A stretch of DNA of 5,286 nt from positions 1-5,286 of the forward strand of contig JAHEEH010000173.1 of NCBI GenBank assembly GCA_024640835.1, in the 5' to 3' direction. Source of the stretch: Bacteroidota bacterium (GTDB lineage Bacteria > Bacteroidota > Rhodothermia > Rhodothermales > UBA10348). Every line of letters starts with the position of its first letter. The stretch's first letter is position 1. Made by a program: the position numbers and the translations under genes. The notes under the pieces were generated by a model. That model saw nothing but the letters and a program-made list of their open reading frames with translations, was not told where the DNA came from and did no database searches. This document shows positions 1 through 5,286 of this stretch, piece after piece.

Positions 1-1
1 C

Positions 2-766
2 TATCGCGACCGGTACCGCAAGGGCGACATGATCCGGGCGGTGATCAAGGAAGTCGTGCGCAACGTTGCGAACAATCCCCAGGTCATCATCAGCCGAGCA
101 GATCCGCTCTTCATGGAGCGGCTGTTCGAGCTCGAAGTGCCCGAGATCGACGAAGGGATCGTCGAGATCCGCCGGATCGTTCGCGAACCCGGGGATCGCG
201 CCAAGGTCGCCGTCGTGAGTCACGACGACCGGATCGATCCGGTCGGGGCCTGCGTCGGCATGAAGGGCTCGCGCATCCATGCCGTGGTCCGCGAGCTGGG
301 GAACGAGAACATCGACGTGGTTCAGTGGATCGACGATCCCCACGACCTCATCAAGCGGGCGCTGGCGCCGGCGAGCCCCCTTCACGTCCAGCTCAACGAC
401 GAGCTGAACCCGCCCAGAGCCAAGGTGGTGGTGAAAGCGGACGAGGTCAGCCAGGCCATCGGCCGCGGCGGGATCAACATCCGGCTGGCCTCAGCGCTCG
501 CCGGCTATGAAATAGACATTTACCGCGAGATCGCGGAAGACGAGGAGGACATCGAAATCGGCGAGTTTTCCGACGAGATCGATGCTGACACGCTTCAGCT
601 TCTCCGAGACATCGGTTGCGACACGGCGAGAGCCGTACTCGAGCTTTCCCCCGAGGAGCTCATGCGCAGGGCCGGCCTCGAAGAAGATCGCGCCCGGTTC
701 GTATTGCGGGTGATCAAAGCGGAATTCGAAGACGAGGAAGCGGAAGAAGGCGCGTCAGGAGCGTGA
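2..766 (+). CDS. nusA: Transcription termination/antitermination factor NusA, 5'-truncated by window edge
   Basis: NusA binds RNA polymerase and nascent RNA in the cytoplasm and modulates pausing, intrinsic and Rho termination, and rRNA antitermination. The reading frame is open from base 2, so the ATG at 29 is an internal methionine: the residues before it (YRDRYRKGD) already continue the S1 domain. In the 254-residue fragment, residues 1-35 are the end of S1. The NusA signature [11 protein letters not shown] then leads into KH1, with [11 protein letters not shown] around residues 79-89. KH2 follows, with [13 protein letters not shown] around 152-164. Residues from about 178 on form an acidic linker and one helix-hairpin-helix-like unit ([27 protein letters not shown]), ending in a Glu/Asp-rich tail. 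This is much shorter than the two acidic repeats of E. coli NusA and resembles FCB-group NusA. The stop lies 22 bases before the first possible infB start, which suggests cotranscription. The N-terminal RNA-polymerase-binding domain is outside the window. Confidence 0.97.
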   Translation, partial: YRDRYRKGDMIRAVIKEVVRNVANNPQVIISRADPLFMERLFELEVPEIDEGIVEIRRIVREPGDRAKVAVVSHDDRIDPVGACVGMKGSRIHAVVRELGNENIDVVQWIDDPHDLIKRALAPASPLHVQLNDELNPPRAKVVVKADEVSQAIGRGGINIRLASALAGYEIDIYREIAEDEEDIEIGEFSDEIDADTLQLLRDIGCDTARAVLELSPEELMRRAGLEEDRARFVLRVIKAEFEDEEAEEGASGA

Positions 767-788
767 CGCCCCGACCGCTGGCTGGCCG

Positions 789-3581
789 ATGCCAGCGACG
801 ACATACCCTATGCCCGAAACGACGTTCAAGAAAGTCCGACTCTTCAAGGTCTCCCGCGAGCTCAACATCGCGGTCGAATCCCTTGTCGAGCACCTGGAGC
901 AGTCCGGGTTCGGCAGTGCCCTGTCCGGAGCCGGGCTCAACGCCTCCATTACGGACGAGGATGCCTACCTCGACCTGCTGGACGAGTTCGCCGAGGACAA
1001 GGAGATCGCTGCGCGGCTGCGCCGCAAGAGAGAAGAGCACCTGAAGGAAGAGGGCGCGGACGGGATTCCTCTGGAGCCTGCGGTGCCCGAACCGGTGGCT
1101 GCGCCTGCAGCCGAGGAACCGGCGGCACCCGAGCCCGTCGCTGCCGAAGTGGAGGCCGTCGAGCCCGAGCCGGTGCAGGAGGCCGAACCGGATGTGCAGC
1201 CCGAGCCCGAACTCTCGCCCGAACCCGTCGCCGTCGAGCGTGACGAGGTCGAGCCGGCTCCCACTCCGGAACCCACCCCCGAGCCGGAAAGCGAGGCGAA
1301 GGGCGAGCCCGAACCCGTCGCCGAGGAGGAACCCGAACCCGAGAAGGAACCGGTCGACGAGGTCGTTTCGGAGGCACTGGAGGTCGAGCCCGAACCTGTC
1401 GACCCTGCGGCCGAGGAATCGGAGGTGGAGGAGGCGCCGGCCGCGCCGGTCGACCTCACGCTGACGGCCGACCGCTACAAGCTGGCGGGCACCAAGATCC
1501 TGGGGAAGATGGACCTCTCCACCGTCGAGGATTCAGACGGTGCCGGAGGTCGGCGGAAGGCGAAGCGAAAGCGGATCGACAAGACCGGTGGAACCGACCA
1601 GGGGCCGGATGCCGCCGGCGAGGGAGACCGCGCTCGTGGCAAGAAGGCCCGCAAGAAGGCTCGCGGCCCCGCGGTCGACGAGGCCGACGTCGAAAAGACC
1701 CTGCAGGAGACGCTCCGCGAACTCGAAATGGGGGCAAGCCGTGCCCGCCAGAAGCGTCGCCGGGCCCGTCGTGACGAGCGCGCCCTGGAGAGGGAGCGCG
1801 AAACGGAACGGAGGCGCGAGGAAGAGGGCGTGCTTCGCGTCACCGAGTTTGTTTCGACCGGGGAGCTGGCCAACCTCATGAACGTGGGGGTCAACGAGGT
1901 CATCGGGAAGCTCTTCTCTTCCGGGATGATGGTCTCGATCAACCAGCGACTCGACGCGGATACCATCACCATCGTTGCCGACGAGTTCGGCTACGAGGTC
2001 GAGTTCATCTCCGACGTCACCGAGACCGACATCTTCATCGAGGAGGACGATCCGGACGATCTCCACCCGCGGGCGCCCGTGGTCACGGTCATGGGTCACG
2101 TCGACCACGGCAAGACGTCCCTTCTCGACTATATCCGGAAGGCGAACGTGGTCGCGGGGGAGGCGGGGGGCATCACCCAGCACATAGGAGCCTACCACGT
2201 CGAGATCTCGGACGGCCGTTTCCTGACCTTCCTGGACACGCCCGGTCACGAGGCCTTCACCGCCATGCGCGCCCGGGGCGCCCAGGTTACCGACCTCGTC
2301 ATCCTGGTAGTGGCGGCCGACGACGCCGTGATGCCCCAGACGATCGAGGCGATCAACCATGCCCGCGCGGCAGAGGTGCCGATCGTCGTCGCGATCAACA
2401 AGGTGGACAAGGCCGACACCAATGTCGACCGTGTGCAGCAGCAGTTGGCCGACCACGGCGTGCTCGTCGAACAGTACGGCGGCAAGGTCCAGTGCGCCTT
2501 TGTCTCGGCCAAGACCGGACAGGGTATTCCCGACCTCCTCGAAAAGGTGGTCGTCGAGTCCGAGATGCTCAACCTGACGGCCAATCCCGAGCGCAACGCG
2601 GTCTGCGTCGTGATCGAGAGCCGGCTCGAGAAGGGACGGGGCACGGTAGCGACCGTGCTCGTGCAGAACGGTACGCTGCGGGTCGGCGATGCCTTCATTG
2701 CCGGCGTCTACTCGGGCCGTGTACGCGCGATGTTCGACGAACGGGACCGTCGCATCGACGAGGTCGGGCCGTCCAAGCCCGCGTTGGTCACCGGCCTGGA
2801 CGGCGCCCCCAACGTCGGGGACACGTTCCTGGTCGTCGATGACGAGCGCGAGGCCCGCGAAATCGCGCAGAAGCGGCATCAGATCATGCGCGAGCAGACG
2901 ATGCGGCAGCGTAAGCACATCACGCTCGACGAAATCGGGCGCCGGCTTGCGCTGGGCGACTTCCAGGAGCTGAACCTCATCGTCAAGGCGGACGTGGGCG
3001 GGTCCGTCGAGGCGGTCGCCGATTCCCTGCTGAAGCTGTCGACCGAAGAGGTGGCCGTGAACATCGTGCACAAGGGGGTGGGCGCGATCAACGAATCCGA
3101 CGTCATGCTGGCATCGGCATCCGACGCGATCATCATCGGGTTCCAGGTCCGTCCGCAACCGAGCGCGCGGGCCCTGGCCGAGGCAGAGGAAATCGATATC
3201 CGGCTCTACTCCGTCATCTACAGCGCGATCGAGGAGGTGCGTGACGCCCTCGAGGGCTTGCTCTCGCCGGAGAAGTCCGAGCATATACTCGGCGTTGCGG
3301 AAGTCCGCGAGACGTTCAAGGTCCCGAAGGTGGGTACCGTGGCCGGCTGTCTCGTGATCGAAGGGAAGATCCGCCGCAACGATCGCGTACACCTGATCCG
3401 CGACGGCGTCGTGATCTACGAAGGGACGCTCTCCTCGCTCAGACGCTTCAAGGACGACGTCAAGGAGGTGGTGAGCGGGTACGAGTGCGGCATGGGCATC
3501 GAGAATTTCAACGATGTCAAGGTCGAGGACCAGATCGAGGCCTTCGAGATCGTCGAGAAGAAGCGTAAGCTCGAAGCCTGA
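789..3581 (+). CDS. infB: Translation initiation factor IF-2
   Basis: IF2 is the GTPase that delivers fMet-tRNA to the 30S subunit and promotes 50S joining. The protein is 930 residues from the ATG at 789, or 923 from the ATG at 810. Neither start has a visible Shine-Dalgarno; 810 puts the family motif [14 protein letters not shown] nearer the N-terminus and is equally plausible. Numbered from 789: IF2N-type domain about 14-75; Pro/Glu-rich linker 96-221; short conserved-looking island 229-262; Lys/Arg-rich, probably helical stretch 255-345; second IF2N-like region about 348-400 ([19 protein letters not shown]). The G domain shows all motifs: G1 GHVDHGKT 436-443, G2 GGITQHIG 460-467, G3 DTPGH 483-487, G4 NKVD 537-540, G5 SAK 573-575. 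Domain II ([21 protein letters not shown]), the IF2 linker domain and the fMet-tRNA-binding C2 domain ([14 protein letters not shown] through [10 protein letters not shown] and [18 protein letters not shown]) are complete. The extra length over compact IF2 proteins is the linker. The sequence resembles Bacteroidota/Gemmatimonadota IF2. Confidence 0.98.
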   Translation: MPATTYPMPETTFKKVRLFKVSRELNIAVESLVEHLEQSGFGSALSGAGLNASITDEDAYLDLLDEFAEDKEIAARLRRKREEHLKEEGADGIPLEPAVPEPVAAPAAEEPAAPEPVAAEVEAVEPEPVQEAEPDVQPEPELSPEPVAVERDEVEPAPTPEPTPEPESEAKGEPEPVAEEEPEPEKEPVDEVVSEALEVEPEPVDPAAEESEVEEAPAAPVDLTLTADRYKLAGTKILGKMDLSTVEDSDGAGGRRKAKRKRIDKTGGTDQGPDAAGEGDRARGKKARKKARGPAVDEADVEKTLQETLRELEMGASRARQKRRRARRDERALERERETERRREEEGVLRVTEFVSTGELANLMNVGVNEVIGKLFSSGMMVSINQRLDADTITIVADEFGYEVEFISDVTETDIFIEEDDPDDLHPRAPVVTVMGHVDHGKTSLLDYIRKANVVAGEAGGITQHIGAYHVEISDGRFLTFLDTPGHEAFTAMRARGAQVTDLVILVVAADDAVMPQTIEAINHARAAEVPIVVAINKVDKADTNVDRVQQQLADHGVLVEQYGGKVQCAFVSAKTGQGIPDLLEKVVVESEMLNLTANPERNAVCVVIESRLEKGRGTVATVLVQNGTLRVGDAFIAGVYSGRVRAMFDERDRRIDEVGPSKPALVTGLDGAPNVGDTFLVVDDEREAREIAQKRHQIMREQTMRQRKHITLDEIGRRLALGDFQELNLIVKADVGGSVEAVADSLLKLSTEEVAVNIVHKGVGAINESDVMLASASDAIIIGFQVRPQPSARALAEAEEIDIRLYSVIYSAIEEVRDALEGLLSPEKSEHILGVAEVRETFKVPKVGTVAGCLVIEGKIRRNDRVHLIRDGVVIYEGTLSSLRRFKDDVKEVVSGYECGMGIENFNDVKVEDQIEAFEIVEKKRKLEA
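1074..1451 (+). repeat. Degenerate Pro-Glu (EPV/EPEP) coding repeat in the IF2 linker
   Basis: This segment of infB encodes about 126 residues made almost only of Glu, Pro, Ala and Val. EPV occurs seven times, mixed with EPEP and TPEPTPEP runs. At DNA level the unit is a variation on cccgaacccgtcg; an exact 17-base copy (gcccgaacccgtcgccg) occurs at 1217-1233 and 1307-1323, 90 bases apart and so in frame. The arrangement is irregular, not a clean tandem array. It is strongly acidic and predicted to be disordered, separating the N-terminal IF2 domain from the rest. Such linkers are known to vary in length between IF2 proteins; in-frame repeat slippage is the likely reason here, which is an inference. 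Confidence 0.8.
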
Positions 3582-3603
3582 TCCGGGACCTCTCCAGCGC
3601 CGT

Positions 3604-3607
3604 GAGG
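3604..3607 (+). promoter_or_regulatory. Ribosome-binding site of rbfA
   Basis: GAGG within gtgagggaa, 8 bases before the ATG at 3616, is a partial Shine-Dalgarno at normal spacing. It fixes the rbfA start, because the in-frame ATG further upstream at 3514 lies inside infB and would add residues unlike RbfA. It sits in the 34-base gap between infB and rbfA, in which I see no terminator hairpin. Confidence 0.7.
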
Positions 3608-3615
3608 GAACACCC

Positions 3616-3987
3616 ATGAGCATCCGCACCGAACGGGTAGCCCGCCTCATGCAGCGGGAGATCGCTGATCTCCTCGTGACCGAGTTCGCCGAGCACCTGA
3701 ACCACCTGGTCACCGTCACCGGCGCACGGGTCACCAGGGACCTCTCGATCGTCTACGTGTACGTGAGCGTGCTCGGAGACAATGAACCCCAGCGGCAGGC
3801 TGCCTTCAGGCGGCTGGTCGAGTTCGGTCCCCGGATCCGACAGGCGCTTGCAAAGCGTGTGCGCCATCAGGTCCGGGCCATTCCGGACGTCCGTTTCTTC
3901 CTCGATGACACCCTTGAACGCGCCGCCCGCATCGACGACCTGCTCGACCGGATCCATGCTGAGCGCTCCCGAAGGGATGATTCGTGA
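3616..3987 (+). CDS. rbfA: 30S ribosome-binding factor RbfA
   Basis: RbfA is a small KH-like protein that binds the immature 30S subunit near the 5' end of 16S rRNA and helps late maturation; in E. coli it is needed for cold growth. The product is 123 residues, the usual RbfA length. Family features in order: RTERVARLMQREIADLL (residues 4-20), the strand VTVTGARVTRDLSIVYVYVSVLG (32-54), a helix RRLVEFGPRIRQALAKRVRHQVR (65-87), then IPDVRFFLDDTLERAARIDDLLDRI (89-113) and a short charged tail. The start is the ATG at 3616, preceded by a GAGG ribosome-binding site. The kink motif AxG of the E. coli KH helix (Ala-Ser-Gly) appears replaced by Phe-Gly-Pro at residues 70-72. The gene follows infB by 34 bases and its 3' end overlaps the truB start, as expected for a coupled operon. 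Confidence 0.96.
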   Translation: MSIRTERVARLMQREIADLLVTEFAEHLNHLVTVTGARVTRDLSIVYVYVSVLGDNEPQRQAAFRRLVEFGPRIRQALAKRVRHQVRAIPDVRFFLDDTLERAARIDDLLDRIHAERSRRDDS

Positions 3988-4714
3988 TTCGTCAGGGGAC
4001 GAGCGGCCGCAGATCGTCTTCGAGCCGGATCTGCCCGCCGACTGGGATGGGCTCGTCGTGCCGATCGACAAACCCACCGGCATGACGTCGTTTGACGTGA
4101 TTCGTGTTCTTCGACGGGTTCTGGGCATCCGCAAGATGGGACATGCCGGCACACTGGATCCGATGGCGACCGGACTGCTGATCATTCTGACGGGCCGGGC
4201 CACGAAGCGCATGTCGGAGTTCATGGAGCTCCCGAAATCCTATTCGGGCGTGATTCGCCTGGGCGAGGAAACGCCGTCCTTCGACGCCGAGACGGATGTC
4301 GTCCGACGTCGCGACGTGTCACACGTCACCGCGGAAGACCTCGAGAGCGCAAGGACCCGGTTCGTCGGGCCGATCACGCAGCGGACGCCTGTGTATTCCG
4401 CCGTCAAGGTGGGCGGCGAGCGACTGTATCGGAAAGCCCGCCGCGGTGAACGCGTGGTCCCTCCCGAGCGGCACGTCACGATCGACCGGTTCGACCTCGG
4501 GGCCTGGTCCGCGCCGGATGTTGCCTTCGAAGTGGACTGCTCGAAGGGAACGTACATTCGGTCGCTGGCCCATGAATTCGGAGAGGCAGTTGGCGTGGGT
4601 GGTCACCTGACGGCCCTGAGACGAACGGCGATCGGCCCGTATGCCGTCGACCGGGCGTGGACGCTCCGCGCGCTCGAAGCCCGCATGGTCGAGAGCAGGA
4701 GGGCAGCCCCATGA
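3977..4714 (+). CDS. truB: tRNA pseudouridine(55) synthase TruB, short form
   Basis: TruB isomerises uridine 55 in the T loop of most tRNAs to pseudouridine and acts as a tRNA folding chaperone. From the ATG at 3977 the product is 245 residues. Motifs: DGLVVPIDKPTGMTS (residues 24-38); KMGHAGTLDPMATGLL (53-68), where Asp61 is the catalytic aspartate; TPVYSAVKVGGERLYRKARRG (137-157); and VDCSKGTYIRSLAHEFGEAVG (186-206), followed by GGHLTALRRTAIGPY. The protein ends soon after this catalytic fold, about 60-70 residues shorter than E. coli TruB, so the C-terminal PUA-like domain is absent. The start is uncertain: ATG 3977 overlaps rbfA by 11 bases, while ATG 3956 would overlap by 32 bases and add seven residues. 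Neither has a properly spaced Shine-Dalgarno; GAAGGG directly abuts 3977. The family homology begins only around residue 24, so it does not decide. The frame stays open upstream to 3782, but that part is shadowed by rbfA and is not TruB-like. Confidence 0.96.
   Translation: MIRDSSGDERPQIVFEPDLPADWDGLVVPIDKPTGMTSFDVIRVLRRVLGIRKMGHAGTLDPMATGLLIILTGRATKRMSEFMELPKSYSGVIRLGEETPSFDAETDVVRRRDVSHVTAEDLESARTRFVGPITQRTPVYSAVKVGGERLYRKARRGERVVPPERHVTIDRFDLGAWSAPDVAFEVDCSKGTYIRSLAHEFGEAVGVGGHLTALRRTAIGPYAVDRAWTLRALEARMVESRRAAP
4697..4702 (+). promoter_or_regulatory. Strong Shine-Dalgarno of ribF
   Basis: A full AGGAGG lies 8 bases before the ATG at 4711, inside the last codons of truB. This decides the ribF start at 4711 over the second ATG two codons later (4717), for which the spacing would be 14. 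It is the only consensus ribosome-binding site in the window. Confidence 0.85.
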
Positions 4715-5286
4715 GCATGGAGCGGTGCTGGTCACTGGACGAGGTGACTCGTGACCCCGCGGCCGTGGTCACGGTCGGCACCTTCGACGGCGTTCACCGG
4801 GGGCACCAGGAAGTCCTCGCCTATCTCGTGGAACGGACTCGGCAGATCGGGGGCCGGAGCGTGGTGGTCACCTTCGATCCCCATCCACGGACGGTCGTAC
4901 ACGGGGAGCGCGTGCACCTTCTCACGACACCCGGCGAACGTGCCGAAGTCTGCTCCCTGCTGGGCGTCGACCGGTTCGTGGTGCTTCCGTTCGATCGGAC
5001 CCTGGCCGCCATGGCTCCCGGAGATTTCGTGAGGGACCTTCTCATCGGCCGCATAGGCCTCGCGGCGATGGTGGTCGGCCACGACCACGCCTTCGGGCAG
5101 GGGCGGAGCGGCCGGCACGAACAGCTCGGGCACCTGGCTTCCGAGCTCGGATTCCTGCTCGATACCGTGCCGCCGACGAGAATCAGGGACGATGTCGTTT
5201 CGTCGTCGGTCATCCGTCAGGGCTTGCTGCGGGACGGCGATGTCCGACGCGCCGGCGAGCTTCTCGGACACCGGTATCGGCTCTCG
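4711..5286 (+). CDS. ribF: Bifunctional riboflavin kinase/FAD synthetase RibF, 3'-truncated by window edge
   Basis: RibF phosphorylates riboflavin to FMN (C-terminal flavokinase domain) and adenylylates FMN to FAD (N-terminal nucleotidyltransferase domain). The frame is open from the ATG at 4711 to the last base, giving 192 residues with no stop. Only the adenylyltransferase domain is in view: VGTFDGVHRGH (22-32), the nucleotide-binding signature equivalent to GxFDGVHxGH; VVVTFDPHP (51-59); LLGVDRFVVLPFD (83-95); VVGHDHAFGQGRSG (121-134), matching the family VGxDxxFGxxRxG; and VSSSVIRQGLLRDGDVRRAGELLG (163-186), matching the family SSTxIR region. The window ends just where the flavokinase domain should begin, so whether it is present cannot be seen. 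The start codon overlaps the truB stop (ATGA, 4711-4714) and has a consensus AGGAGG, suggesting coupled but also independently strong translation. ribF next to truB is a common arrangement. Confidence 0.95.
   Translation, partial: MSMERCWSLDEVTRDPAAVVTVGTFDGVHRGHQEVLAYLVERTRQIGGRSVVVTFDPHPRTVVHGERVHLLTTPGERAEVCSLLGVDRFVVLPFDRTLAAMAPGDFVRDLLIGRIGLAAMVVGHDHAFGQGRSGRHEQLGHLASELGFLLDTVPPTRIRDDVVSSSVIRQGLLRDGDVRRAGELLGHRYRLS

Noticed and set aside
29..31. ATG as the start of nusA
   Set aside because: The frame is open back to the window edge and the residues before it belong to the S1 domain; NusA's N-terminal domain must precede it.
965..1459. Minus-strand Ser/Gly/Thr-rich frame of 164 codons opposite the IF2 linker
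   Set aside because: The low-complexity product is simply the reverse complement of the Pro/Glu repeat.
1500..1520. Internal translation start for a short IF2 isoform (ATG 1509, or ATG 1878 further on)
   Set aside because: Short IF2 forms from internal starts are known in E. coli, but here the purine-rich stretch before 1509 is too close and the GGAG before 1878 is too far, so the sequence gives no real support.
3582..3615. Possible terminator or promoter between infB and rbfA
   Set aside because: The 34 bases contain no convincing hairpin with a T-run and no -35/-10 pair; only a ribosome-binding site is visible.
1533..3734. A 733-codon open frame on the minus strand opposite infB
   Set aside because: It is the antisense of a confidently identified GTPase gene. 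High GC with strong third-position bias keeps antisense frames free of stops. The translation is rich in Arg, Asp, Leu, Gly and Val with no recognisable domain, and there is no start signal.
3782..3955. Upstream extension of the truB frame from the ATG at 3782
   Set aside because: It lies wholly inside rbfA in another frame, and its Ser/Pro-rich translation bears no resemblance to TruB.
3517..4224. Minus-strand frame of 235 codons across rbfA and truB
   Set aside because: It spans two well-identified genes on the opposite strand, shows no domain, and is explained by codon bias.
4732..5271. Minus-strand frame of 179 codons opposite ribF
   Set aside because: The + strand frame over the same bases carries all FAD-synthetase signatures from a consensus ribosome-binding site; the antisense product has none.

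Overview
The window is a stretch of the conserved bacterial translation and RNA-processing operon, in the order nusA (3' part) - infB - rbfA - truB - ribF (5' part). All five genes are on the + strand and packed almost without gaps. All five identifications rest on diagnostic motifs readable in the translations. I see no RNA gene, mobile element, CRISPR array, promoter or terminator, and no stretch over 50 bases without a gene, so the region looks like the interior of one transcription unit whose promoter and end lie outside.

The organism is a high-GC bacterium with strongly GC-ending codons. Several traits point to the Fibrobacterota-Chlorobiota-Bacteroidota (FCB) side of the tree, and a high-GC lineage such as Gemmatimonadota is a reasonable guess. 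NusA ends in an acidic single helix-hairpin-helix-like tail (GEFSDEID...IGCDTA...[10 protein letters not shown]) rather than the two long acidic repeats of E. coli. The IF2 G domain and C-terminal half read like Bacteroidota IF2. A '[14 protein letters not shown]...RKRI' island sits inside the IF2 linker. TruB is short, and no ylxR or ylxQ lies between nusA and infB. The assignment is inferred from remembered family patterns, not from a search.

Layout: 2-766 NusA C-terminal part (end of S1, KH1, KH2, tail); 789-3581 IF2, with a Pro/Glu-rich then Lys/Arg-rich linker of about 250 residues between its N-terminal domain and its GTPase core; 3616-3987 RbfA; 3977-4714 TruB, overlapping rbfA; 4711 to the window end, RibF adenylyltransferase domain, starting in an ATGA overlap with the truB stop.

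The genes work together in making and starting the translation machinery. NusA controls RNA polymerase pausing, termination and rRNA antitermination. IF2 places initiator tRNA on the ribosome. RbfA matures the 30S subunit. TruB makes the T-loop pseudouridine 55 of tRNA. RibF supplies FMN and FAD and is a frequent passenger at the end of this cluster. Ribosome-binding sites differ sharply: none visible for infB or truB, moderate for rbfA, near-perfect for ribF. I found no sign of an undescribed system; the points worth a second look are variations within known proteins and in translation signals.
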